Source: Promineifilum sp.
GTDB lineage: Bacteria > Chloroflexota > Anaerolineae > Promineifilales > Promineifilaceae
Reading direction: 5' to 3'
Assembly: GCA_020634335.1 (NCBI GenBank)
Contig: JACKBY010000030.1
Location: 1 to 34,151 of the forward strand
Length of the DNA: 34,151 nucleotides
Positions within the stretch are counted from its first letter, which is position 1. Each line of letters opens with the position of its first letter. Of the stretch, positions 7,557-15,532 are shown piece after piece. Both the position numbers and the translations under genes were made by a program. The notes under the pieces are model-generated. The model was not told where the DNA came from and ran no database searches. It saw only the letters and a list, made by a program, of their open reading frames with translations.

Positions 7557-9567
7557 AACCGTTACTCCCGTCTATCTCCAGGCGAATGCCCGTCTCGCGC
7601 GCTTCCAGGGCGCGAGACAGTTCGGTGATGGCTGTGCGCATCGCGCCGTCGATGTCGGTCGTTTGGGCGATCTTGCGATTGATGGCGTTGATCAGCGCGG
7701 CCTGTTCGGCTTCCTGCTGAATCTGGGTTACCAGCCGAGCGTTGCGCAGGGCAACGGCCAATTGGCCGGCGATGGTCTGTAAGAGTTGGGAATCTTCTGC
7801 CCCCAGGCCGCCCACTTCGTTGTCTTGCGCGTCGAGCACGCCCAGAACTTGCTCGCCATAAGTGATCGGCACGGCCAGTTCGGAGCGCGTGTCGGGCAGC
7901 AGACGGTTCGGCAACCAGCCGGCGTCGGTATTGACATCGGGTACGATGACCGGCTGGTTGGTCGTGAAGGCGCGGCCAACCAGCCCCTGATCCGGCAGCA
8001 GGGTATGGCCCATCACCAGCATGGCTTGGCCGGCCTCGCCCGTGCCGCCGACCATTCGCAGGGCGTTAACGGCTTCGTCCCACAGGTAAATATGGACATG
8101 ATAATATGCCAGGGCATCGCGCAATTGCCGAACGACTTCGTTTACCAGACGGGATTGATCGAGGATAGTCGATAACTGGCGGCTGATAGTCGCGCTGGTC
8201 TCCAGGGCGCGTGTGCGCTCGGCCACGCGCAATTCCAGTTGCTTCCGTTCGACCTCCAGGACTTGGGCCAGATTGCGCGAAAAGCGCAGTAGCGTGCGAA
8301 TGTCGCGCCGGGTGGCGACCAGGGCAATGATGAGCATTCCCGCGGTCATGGTCAGGCTCAGCAATAGATAGACCAGCGAGTAGATATCTTGCTGGAAGGG
8401 CGGCGATTCGGCCGGGGCAACCGCGACAAGCCCGACGATGCCCACGACGATCATCAGGATGGTCAGGCGCGGCGGCAACAGAACGGCGGCGAAGGCACAG
8501 AAAGCCAACAAATAGAGGCCCACCACGGGGGACAGACCGCTGACGCGCAGATCGAGCAAGGTCAGACCCAAGTAGACGGCTGTCAGACCCACGGCGCGCA
8601 CGATGTAAGCGCCGTCGCGCCAGATCGTCACGCTCAGCAGAAACAAGTAGAGCAGGATGTAGGCCACGGCCAGCGGCCGGGTTGACGACTGACCGCGCAA
8701 CAATAATGTTAATATCGGTACCAAGGCCAGGAAAAACAGTACCGACAGGCCGAGCGAGATCAGGTTAAGGCTGCGTTCCTGGGTGGTTTGCGCCACCTGG
8801 GCCGGGTCGATTCGCGCCGTCTCCGTCATCGGCTCGCCCAGTTCGGGAACCAGATCGAACAGGTGAAGTCGGAACCAACCCCAAGCGAACAGCACGGCGC
8901 TGAGGGCAAAGGTGGGCACGGTAAGATCGATGTAAATGGGCAAGTCGGCGGCCAGCCCGATCTGGTAAACCAGGTTGCCGAAGATGGGCAGAATCGCGCC
9001 GGTGGCCATGACGAGGGCCAATTGTCGTTGTGGGCCGCCCGAACGCAGCCAGACGCCAATCACCAGCACGGTGGCGATGGCAACCAGCATGTACGAATAA
9101 ACAACATGGACGTAGAATGCCGGTCCACGCTGAGTGTCAAAGACGATGAAATTGCCTGCGTCGCGCACGCCGGGATTGGCGTAGAGCAAAGAGTGGGCAG
9201 GCGTTGTCCAGGCCAGGATGATCATGACGGCCGGCACAACCGACAGGAGCGTGACGGCCGACAAATTAACACGATGCGAATAACCCGCATACGTGAGAGC
9301 AAAAAAAAGCCAGGCAACAGGCAGCAAGGCAATGCTGATCCACTCCAGCTTGACCCAAAACAGCATGATCGCCGGATCCGTGGTGATGAGTTCCAGCGCG
9401 TAGGTATAGCACCACCAGGCCGAGAGCAGCAGCAGGACAAAGAATACGTCGCTGCCGGGAGCGGTCTGTATGCGCCGGGCCGCATAGGCCGCCAGCAAGC
9501 TGAGCACGATGGCCGCGCCGATGATAGGCATCAGAAAGGGTGTAAATTGCAGGGTCAAACCATCCAT
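7546..9567 (-). CDS. 7TM sensor protein with GAF domain, no kinase domain
   Basis: A 673-residue membrane protein. Residues 5-225 resemble the 7TM N-terminal sensory module found on some histidine kinases (PIIGAAIVLSLLAAYAARR, then FFVLLLLSAWWCYTYALELI). A second hydrophobic block (about 265-425) adds around six helices. A coiled coil (430-465) leads to one GAF domain at about 470-610 (LAYYHVHIYLWDE, LLPDTRSELAVPI, GVLDAQ). The last 50 residues (LINAINRKIAQTTDIDGAM...) look like the first helix of another GAF domain that then stops. No HisKA or ATPase domain is present. The stop lies 11 bp inside the following kinase gene, so the pair looks like a split sensor, or an ancestral fusion now in two reading frames. 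ATG 9567 is preceded by AAAGGGAA. Confidence 0.88.
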   Translation of the reverse strand: MDGLTLQFTPFLMPIIGAAIVLSLLAAYAARRIQTAPGSDVFFVLLLLSAWWCYTYALELITTDPAIMLFWVKLEWISIALLPVAWLFFALTYAGYSHRVNLSAVTLLSVVPAVMIILAWTTPAHSLLYANPGVRDAGNFIVFDTQRGPAFYVHVVYSYMLVAIATVLVIGVWLRSGGPQRQLALVMATGAILPIFGNLVYQIGLAADLPIYIDLTVPTFALSAVLFAWGWFRLHLFDLVPELGEPMTETARIDPAQVAQTTQERSLNLISLGLSVLFFLALVPILTLLLRGQSSTRPLAVAYILLYLFLLSVTIWRDGAYIVRAVGLTAVYLGLTLLDLRVSGLSPVVGLYLLAFCAFAAVLLPPRLTILMIVVGIVGLVAVAPAESPPFQQDIYSLVYLLLSLTMTAGMLIIALVATRRDIRTLLRFSRNLAQVLEVERKQLELRVAERTRALETSATISRQLSTILDQSRLVNEVVRQLRDALAYYHVHIYLWDEAVNALRMVGGTGEAGQAMLVMGHTLLPDQGLVGRAFTTNQPVIVPDVNTDAGWLPNRLLPDTRSELAVPITYGEQVLGVLDAQDNEVGGLGAEDSQLLQTIAGQLAVALRNARLVTQIQQEAEQAALINAINRKIAQTTDIDGAMRTAITELSRALEARETGIRLEIDGSNGYDH

Positions 9568-9621
9568 TTCCCTTTACTCGCAGCGGTCGCGCCCGCCACC
9601 AGGCGCAACGCAAACACAAGC

Positions 9622-11091
9622 TTACATCGAACGCCGATGCTCTAATCGCTGTCGCAACAGCTTATTGATCATCGCCGGATTGCCCTGGCCGCGTGTGGCG
9701 CGCATGATCTGGCCCACGAACCAGCCCAACAGATTTTCCTTGCCGCCCAGATAGGCGGCGACCGGCTCCGGGTTAGCGGCGATGAGGTCGTCGATCAGGG
9801 CGACCAGCGCCGGCTCGTCGGATATCTGGCCCAGGCCGCGCTCCTCGATGATGGCGGCAGGGGCACGACCGCTATCGATCATCTCGGCCAACACCTCGCG
9901 GGCTGTGTTCTGGTTTATCACGCCGCGCGCTACCAGCGATAGCAGATCGACTAGTGACGAGGGCGACAAATCGATCTGGTTAATGGCCCGCTCGCGCTCG
10001 TTGAGAAGCCGGAACAGGTCGTTGAGTATCCAGTTGGCTATGACCTTGGGGTTGCCGCCGGCCTCTGCGGCGTCCGCAGTAACAACGGCGGCGTCGAACC
10101 ACTCGGCCACGACGTGGTCGTCGGCCAATGCCGTCGCCTCGTAAGGCGTCAGGCCGAATTCATCGCGATAGCGCGCCTCTTTTGCTTGCGGCAGTTCGGG
10201 CAGTGTGGCCCGCGCCGACTCGATCCAGGCCTCGTCGATGAGCAGTGGCGGCAGATCGGGTTCGGCGAAGTAGCGGTAATCTTCGGCCTCTTCCTTGGCG
10301 CGTTGGCTGAACGTCTCGCGGCGCGTTTCGTGCCAGCCGCGCGTCTCCTGTACGACATGCCCGCCGGCGTCGAGCAGATCAGCCTGTCGCCTCAGCTCGT
10401 AATCCGTGCCGTCGGCCAGGACGCGAAAGCTGTTGAGGTTTTTCAACTCGATGCGCGTTCCAAATTCGTTGCTGCCGCGCGGCCGAATGCTGATGTTTGG
10501 CTCGATGCGCAGGACACCTTTTTCCATGTCGCCCGTGTTGACGCCCAGATAGCGGAGTATCTGGCGAATACGTGTGGCGTAGGCGCGCGCCTCTTCGCCG
10601 GAACGGATGTCGGGTTCGGTGACGATCTCTAGCAAGGGGACGCCGGAGCGGTTGTAGTCGACCAGCGAACCGCCGTCGAGATGGGTGAGCTTGCCGGTAT
10701 CCTCTTCCATATGGACGCGACGAATGCCGATGCGTTTGGTCGCGCCGTCGGACAAGGTGATGTTCAGTGCCCCGTTTCGGCCGATGGGCAGTTCATACTG
10801 GCTGATCTGGTAGCCTTTGGGCAGGTCGGGATAGAAGTAGTTTTTGCGGGCGAAGATATTGTAGGGTTGAATCTCGCAGCCCAGAGCCAGGGCCACGCGC
10901 AGGGCAAACTCAACAGCGCGGCGATTGATGACGGGCAACATGCCGGGCATGCCCAGGCACACGGGGCAGACGGCCGTGTTCGGCGCGGCCTCCACGCTGT
11001 CGACGACCCGACAGCCGCAAAACATCTTTGATCGCGTCAGTAGCTCGGCGTGAATTTCCAGGCCGATAACGGGTTCATACCGCTCAAGCAT
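9622..11091 (-). CDS. gatB: Asp/Glu-tRNA(Asn/Gln) amidotransferase subunit B
   Basis: GatB, 489 residues (usual length about 475-500). It binds the misacylated tRNA and holds the kinase site of GatCAB, which converts Glu-tRNA(Gln) or Asp-tRNA(Asn) to the amide form. Family marks: VIGLEIHAELLTRSKMFCGC (8-27), the four zinc-type cysteines Cys25, Cys27, Cys42 and Cys45 (NTAVCPVCLGMPG), GYQISQYELPI, VDYNRSGVPLLEIVTEPDI, and the C-terminal helical tail domain (NPEPVAAYLGGKENLLGW). The start ATG at 11091 is preceded by GAGGAACC. It is separated from gatA by 200 bp that hold a foldable leader, so it can be regulated apart from gatC-gatA. Confidence 0.97.
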   Translation of the reverse strand: MLERYEPVIGLEIHAELLTRSKMFCGCRVVDSVEAAPNTAVCPVCLGMPGMLPVINRRAVEFALRVALALGCEIQPYNIFARKNYFYPDLPKGYQISQYELPIGRNGALNITLSDGATKRIGIRRVHMEEDTGKLTHLDGGSLVDYNRSGVPLLEIVTEPDIRSGEEARAYATRIRQILRYLGVNTGDMEKGVLRIEPNISIRPRGSNEFGTRIELKNLNSFRVLADGTDYELRRQADLLDAGGHVVQETRGWHETRRETFSQRAKEEAEDYRYFAEPDLPPLLIDEAWIESARATLPELPQAKEARYRDEFGLTPYEATALADDHVVAEWFDAAVVTADAAEAGGNPKVIANWILNDLFRLLNERERAINQIDLSPSSLVDLLSLVARGVINQNTAREVLAEMIDSGRAPAAIIEERGLGQISDEPALVALIDDLIAANPEPVAAYLGGKENLLGWFVGQIMRATRGQGNPAMINKLLRQRLEHRRSM

Positions 11092-11291
11092 GGTTCCTCT
11101 TCCCTCAGCCGTCGGAGACCTTTGCCCGGCCCCTGCGGTGCCCCAAGAAAGCTGTCTCTCTCGAACCGGAACTTCCCGGCTCCGATAACGGCTTATTCAT
11201 TGTAGTGGTTAGGGGTAGATTGGCGGGTATGATTTCCGTGAAAATCCCGCTCGTCCAGTCCCCATTCGGAGTCAATTAACCTTGCCCGGTC
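11092..11291. other. 200-bp spacer with structured leader before gatB
   Basis: Non-coding gap between the gatA stop and the gatB start (minus-strand view). A TACAAT -10-like hexamer lies at 11204-11199, without a good -35. Just after it a 10-bp closing stem can form: GCCGT + CGGAG (11192-11180, with bulge UAU) pairs with CTCCGACGGC (11117-11108). Inside are a 5-bp hairpin CCGGG-AAGT-TCCGG (11179-11166), a weaker AGAGA/TTTCT hairpin, and the string GGGGCACCGCAGG. The 3' side of the closing stem lies 17 bases before the gatB ATG, close to its Shine-Dalgarno, so translational control is conceivable. Confidence 0.45.
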
Positions 11292-12753
11292 TTAATCGAG
11301 CGCCTCGGCGGGCGCGACGGGCAGCCGGCGATGCCAGGGCTTTACTTGTTCATAAGCGTGGGCTACGTTGAGAATGAGTGCTTCTTGCAACGTATCACCG
11401 ATGAGTTGTAGCCCAATCGGCAGCCCTTGGCTATCGAAGCCGCAGGGCACCGACAGGCCGCAACTCGCGCTCAGATTGAGCGGCAGCGTGAAGATGTCGG
11501 CCAGGTACATGCTCAATGGGTCGCCCGCCCGGTCGCCAATCCTGAAGGCAGTCGTGGGGCTGGTGGGCGCGGCGATGACGTCGACGGACTCGAAAACGCG
11601 CCGGAAATCTTCCCGGATGAGCGAGCGAACTTTCAGCGCGCGCCCGTAATACTCGTCGTAATATCCGGCACTCAGGGCATAGGTGCCCAGCATAATGCGT
11701 CGCTTGGTCTCCGGGCCGAAAAGCGCGCGCGTTTGGCGCACGGTGTCGATCATGTCGGCCCCGGCCACGCGCGGCCCAAAGCGTGTGCCGTCGTAGCGGG
11801 CCAGGTTGGCGCTGGCCTCGGCCGGGGCGATGAGGTAATAGACGGGCAGTCCATAGCGGGTGTGGGGCAGACTGACGTCGATAATCTCCGCCCCCAGCGC
11901 GGCCAGATCATCGATCGCGGCCCGCACAGCCGCCTCCACTTCCGGCTCGATGCCCTCGATAAAGTATTCGCGGGGGACGCCGACGCGCAGGCCGCGAATG
12001 TCGCCGGTGAGCGCCGCTTCGTAGTCGGGCACGGGGGCGTCGAGCGACGTGGAATCGCGCGGGTCGTAGCCGGCGACGACGCCCAGCAGGGCGGCGGCGT
12101 CGGCCGCGGTGCGGCCAAACGGGCCGACCTGATCGAGCGAAGACGCGAAGGCGATGACGCCCCAGCGCGACACGCGGCCGTAGGTGGGACGCAGGCCGAC
12201 CAGGCCGCAAAACGACGCGGGCTGGCGCACGCTGCCGCCAGTGTCGGTGCCCAGAGCACCGTAGGCCAGCCCAGCGGCCACGGCCGCGGCGCTGCCGCCA
12301 CTGCTGCCGCCGGAACTCGTTCGGGTCCCACGGGTTGCGGTGTGAAGTAAGCCGAGTTCTCGGTCGAGGATCCCATCGCGAATTCGTCGGTGTTGGTCTT
12401 GCCCAGGATGACGGCTCCCGCCTCGACCAGCCGGTCGACGGCGAAGGCGCTATAGGGGGATAAAGCCCTCCAGAATTTTGCTGCCGGCGGTGGTCAGCCG
12501 CCAGCCAGGCAGAGCATATCCTTGACGGCGACGGGCACCCCAGCAGCGGCGTGTCTTCGCCCGCAGCGCGGCGGTGGTCGGCGGCGGCGGCCTGTTCCAG
12601 CGCCAGTTCGTCGGTCACTGTCAGATAGCTGCGGATGGTGTTGTCATGGGCCACAATGCGGTCGAGCATGGCCTGTGTGGCGGCGACACTGGTGGTTTCG
12701 CCGCGATACAGCGCATCGCGCAGTCCGGTCAGGGTGAGGGATACCAATTCCAT
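11292..12753 (-). CDS. gatA: Glu-tRNA amidotransferase subunit A (broken by frameshifts here)
   Basis: GatA, the amidase that releases ammonia from glutamine for GatCAB. The C-terminal part is intact and open from 12281 to 11292 (GTDTGGSVRQPAS with the nucleophile Ser, then GLRPTYGRVSRWGVIAFASS). The N-terminus starts at ATG 12753 (MELVSLTLTGLRDALYRGE) in another frame. Between them the conserved protein is spread over three frames: VPVAVKDMLCLAG with the catalytic Lys near 12538, RLTTAGSKILEGFIP near 12500, YSAFAVDRLVEAGAVILGKT near 12454, MGSSTENSAYF at 12376, RNPWDP near 12339, then GGSSGGSAAA from 12311. Every junction can be explained by one or two missing bases, about eight in total. 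GatC and GatB are intact, so these are more likely sequence errors than a true pseudogene. GatC ends 5 bp upstream. Confidence 0.9.
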
Positions 12754-12758
12754 GCAAA

Positions 12759-13061
12759 TTACTCGTCAAGGACGGACTGGATTAGAAATTGGTGGCCGGC
12801 CGTGGCGGCAGCGTTGAACATGGAGTCTTCCGGGGCCAGAGAAGGGGTGATCACGTCGTCGCGCATGACGTTATAGCGAGTGTCCCCGCCTAGTTGGCCG
12901 TCCTGTTTCGTGTCGAGGCCGCTCAGGTCCAGCTCGTTGAGTCGAGCCGCGTAGTCGAGAACAGCCGAAAGTTGCGCGCCATAATGCTCCAGTTCACTGT
13001 CGGTAAGGGCCAGGCGGGCCAGGTTAGCGATTTTAAGAACGTCTGCACGACTTAATGACAT
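12759..13061 (-). CDS. gatC: Asp/Glu-tRNA amidotransferase subunit C
   Basis: GatC, 100 residues, the small belt-like subunit that wraps the GatA-GatB interface. It has the typical N-terminal VLKIANLARLALTDSELEHY (residues 9-28), the helix YGAQLSAVLDYAARLNELD, and the C-terminal RDDVITPSL (GatC proteins carry R-D/E-D at this site) before the tail APEDSMFNAAATAG. A strong ribosome site, GAGGAGG, lies 5 bases before the ATG. It begins 14 bp after the def stop and ends 5 bp before gatA, so def-gatC-gatA are almost certainly one transcript. Confidence 0.95.
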   Translation of the reverse strand: MSLSRADVLKIANLARLALTDSELEHYGAQLSAVLDYAARLNELDLSGLDTKQDGQLGGDTRYNVMRDDVITPSLAPEDSMFNAAATAGHQFLIQSVLDE

Positions 13062-13075
13062 GTAAGCCTCCTCAT

Positions 13076-13657
13076 TTAATCCCCCACCATCGGGTCATGG
13101 GCTTCGGTCTGTTGCCTGGCTTTCTGCCGTTCCTCGCGCATCTTCTCGAATTCCTCCTCGGTCCAGATGTTTTCCGGCGCAGTCAGTTTGTCGATGTAGA
13201 GCACGCCGTTGAGGTGATCGACCTCGTGCTGGAAGATGCGGGCGTCCCAGTCGTTGAGGCGCATGCGAAACTTGCGGCCGTGGCGGTCAAGGCCGCGCAC
13301 ACGGATCGACTCGGCGCGCTCGACCTCACCCAGGTAACCGGGAATGGACAGGCAGCCCTCCATGCCTTTCGTCGTCTCCCGCGCAACCCAGTAGATCTCT
13401 GGATTGATGATCACGTACAGGTCACGCGTGTCCTCCAGTTCGTTACCGTCGTCATCCTCTTCGGGCAGGGTCTCGATGACGGCCAGCTTCAGCGGCAGCC
13501 CGATTTGCGGCGCGGCCAGGCCGACGCCGTTGGCCTCGCGCATGGTTTCGATCATATCGTCGATCAGTTTCTGCAGATCGGCGTCAAATTTGGTGACCGG
13601 GCGAGTCTTGGCTCGCAATTCCTCGGCGGGAATGGTCACGATTGGTAATACACTCAT
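13076..13657 (-). CDS. def: Peptide deformylase
   Basis: Peptide deformylase, 193 residues; it removes the N-formyl group from nascent proteins using a catalytic metal. All three family motifs are intact: GVGLAAPQ (44-51), EGCLSIPG (100-107) with metal ligand Cys102, and QHEVDH (143-148) with ligands His144 and His148 and catalytic Glu145. An acidic insertion (LPEEDDDGNELED, 64-76) and a polar C-terminal tail (EEEFEKMREERQKARQQ) extend the usual core. Its ATG overlaps the stop of the upstream cNMP/PH-domain gene by four bases (ATGA), so it is translationally coupled to that membrane protein. The order def-gatC-gatA-gatB groups two co-translational or tRNA quality functions. Confidence 0.97.
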   Translation of the reverse strand: MSVLPIVTIPAEELRAKTRPVTKFDADLQKLIDDMIETMREANGVGLAAPQIGLPLKLAVIETLPEEDDDGNELEDTRDLYVIINPEIYWVARETTKGMEGCLSIPGYLGEVERAESIRVRGLDRHGRKFRMRLNDWDARIFQHEVDHLNGVLYIDKLTAPENIWTEEEFEKMREERQKARQQTEAHDPMVGD

Positions 13658-15411
13658 ATCTCCTCGTGGTCCTCCGGATGTTCGGGAATTTCGGTGGGCG
13701 TTCGTTGCGGAATGCGTTGCTGTTCCATCGCCTGACGATAGACGTCCAGCAACAAGGCATATTCCTCGCGGCGCGAACTGCCGTCCTGGATGCGTTGCCG
13801 GCGGTTGATTTCGTCGATGCGCTGGAAAATGTCGCTCTGGATAAGTTCGGGATTGGGTACGTAATCGAACACGATGTCGGATTTCGTGCCGGCGGTGTCG
13901 ATGTTGACGAACCCGTAGTTGAACAAAGTGGGCAGAAACCCCGGCCGCGAGGCATCAACGTTTTGAATGTTGGCGATCGAGGCTTGTTTGCGGCTTTCGC
14001 CGAAGCCGAACGGCCGGCGATCGACGTCGATAACGAACCGATCGTTTAACTGGAAAATGTCATTGCGCCAATCCTCCAGTTGCCACACGAACCAGATCAG
14101 GTTGATAAACGCGCCGCCGCCGATGATCAGTGACAGGGCCAGAGGCGAGAAGTCCAGACTGATGCCCACGCCGGCCAAAATGCCCAGAACGACGAAGACG
14201 AGCAGCGGCAAGGCGACCTGCTTCAGCAGGATGAAAAAGCTTTTGCGATAGGTGATGGTGGCACCTTCGACGACGCGCCAGCCGAAGCGTTTGCGCAGGG
14301 CGACAACAAAGCCCGCGCGCGGCTCATAGGTGGGGGGAGCGGTTCCGTCTTCGGTCGAGGTCAATTGCGGCCGCAAGCCGAAATGCTTCTCGATGGATTG
14401 GCGCATGACGGCTTGGGTTTGGGCCGACTCAAGCGATTTGTATTGGCCGGTCAGGCGGTCGAGAGTTTGCTTGACGGCGCTGGGGTTGTCGATGTTGTCG
14501 AAGAGAATGACGCCGGCGATGGCCGCCGTGGTCACGCGCGCCGTGCCGATATTGAATGTATTGGCCAGAAAAGAGGGCTTCAATACTTCCACAGTCTGAA
14601 CCTGCCCAATAGGCACTTTTACCAATTGGATGCGGAAATGGCGCAACTCGAACTCGTGGTGGGTCAGGTGTTTGTTGGTAATAATGAAATAATCGGCGCG
14701 AAAGTCGATGAGCCGGAGCAGAAAGGTGATAGTCCCGATCACTGTCATCAGGAGTGGCAGGCCGATTTTGACCACGCGTTCCAGGCCGGTGTCGGTGGGT
14801 GTGACGACCAGGATAGCCGCGGCGATGAGCACCAGGAGCACGGGCCATACCAGCCGCCCTAGCAGAAACCACCAGCTGCGGCGAGTGAAAAGCTCGATGC
14901 GCTCTTCGGGCAACATGGCTCCGGATACGGATGAGCTGGTGCGGCGCGGTCGTAGTTTCAGTTTTTGAGCCTCGATCCAGGCATTGTCGCTCAAACCGTA
15001 ATGGGTATCTTCGTCCTCGGCGGGAGCCAACTCGTCGATGATGGACGGATAGCGTTTCAGCAATTGGACGAACTCGGGGCCTTCGATAATGTAGAGACGG
15101 CCGCCCTGCCGCCCCGTGCCCTTGATGGTGGCCGTATGCACGCCAGGCACGAAAAGCCATATATCGTTGAACCAGCGGCCGGGCAAATATTGATAGGTAT
15201 CGCGGGCGATGCCGTTGTCGTCGAGCGAACGGGCGAAGAGGCGACCTTCTTTGACGATGTAGAGGCGGTTGGCGATGTCGCGTTGATAGGCGATGACCGC
15301 CTCGTCTTCAAAGGCATACTCGCGGGCAATGTGCGCGACAGCGTCGAGCGCGGCCGGGCTTAAATTGGCGAAAATAGGCAGTTCGGCCAGGAATTCGTAC
15401 TTGTCGGTCAC
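13654..15411 (-). CDS. Cyclic-nucleotide-binding-like membrane protein with two bacterial PH domains
   Basis: A 585-residue protein. Residues 8-130 resemble a cNMP-binding (CAP_ED) domain, beginning LAELPIFANLSPAALDAVAH as in Crp-type sensors; the phosphate-binding cassette is degenerate, so ligand binding is uncertain. A helix pair at about 190-235 (WFLLGRLVWPVLLVLIAAAI) leads to a first bacterial PH (bPH2-type) domain (FRADYFIITNKHLTHHEFEL... VPIGQVQTVEVLKPSFLANT). A second helix pair (about 395-440) and a second PH-like copy follow (DIFQLNDRFVIDVDRRPFGF... ASIANIQNVDASRPGF). The internal duplication is clear: membrane hairpin plus PH, twice. The start is GTG at 15411. It probably acts at the inner face of the membrane; substrate and partner are unknown. 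Its stop overlaps the def start. Confidence 0.82.
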   Translation of the reverse strand: MTDKYEFLAELPIFANLSPAALDAVAHIAREYAFEDEAVIAYQRDIANRLYIVKEGRLFARSLDDNGIARDTYQYLPGRWFNDIWLFVPGVHTATIKGTGRQGGRLYIIEGPEFVQLLKRYPSIIDELAPAEDEDTHYGLSDNAWIEAQKLKLRPRRTSSSVSGAMLPEERIELFTRRSWWFLLGRLVWPVLLVLIAAAILVVTPTDTGLERVVKIGLPLLMTVIGTITFLLRLIDFRADYFIITNKHLTHHEFELRHFRIQLVKVPIGQVQTVEVLKPSFLANTFNIGTARVTTAAIAGVILFDNIDNPSAVKQTLDRLTGQYKSLESAQTQAVMRQSIEKHFGLRPQLTSTEDGTAPPTYEPRAGFVVALRKRFGWRVVEGATITYRKSFFILLKQVALPLLVFVVLGILAGVGISLDFSPLALSLIIGGGAFINLIWFVWQLEDWRNDIFQLNDRFVIDVDRRPFGFGESRKQASIANIQNVDASRPGFLPTLFNYGFVNIDTAGTKSDIVFDYVPNPELIQSDIFQRIDEINRRQRIQDGSSRREEYALLLDVYRQAMEQQRIPQRTPTEIPEHPEDHEEI

Positions 15412-15417
15412 GTGTCC

Positions 15418-15423
15418 ATTTTA
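15418..15423 (-). promoter_or_regulatory. Possible -10 box for the cNMP/PH-def-gatCA unit
   Basis: TAAAAT on the minus strand lies exactly six bases before the GTG start at 15411, the spacing expected for a leaderless transcript. No convincing -35 box is seen, so this is only a candidate. Confidence 0.3.
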
Positions 15424-15485
15424 ACATGGCGAAGAGTGAGTGACTAATCCACGAAAATTGGTAGGACGATCACACCATTTAATTA

Positions 15486-15514
15486 TTGCCGGACGGTGCG
15501 ATGTCCGCTATGAT
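15486..15514 (+). promoter_or_regulatory. Sigma70-type promoter for the HELAH/TPR membrane protein
   Basis: TTGCCG (15486-15491), a 17-base spacer and TATGAT (15509-15514; 5 of 6 to consensus). Transcription would begin near 15521, about 12 bases before ATG 15533, and after the upstream GTG at 15440. It therefore supports the later start. Confidence 0.5.
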
Positions 15515-15532
15515 CGCCGTGGAAGTCAGCCA

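Noticed and set aside
11108..11192. Known T-box or glycine riboswitch before gatB
   Set aside because: Only short core strings match (GGCACCGC; CACCG-AGGGGC). The specifier loop and antiterminator of a T-box, and the CUCUCAGG part of a glycine aptamer, are absent, so it is listed only as an unclassified leader.
12310..12540. Programmed ribosomal frameshifting in gatA
   Set aside because: Six or so shifts in 230 bp with no slippery-site and stem pattern at each, in a family never known to use frameshifting, fits base loss in the sequence far better.
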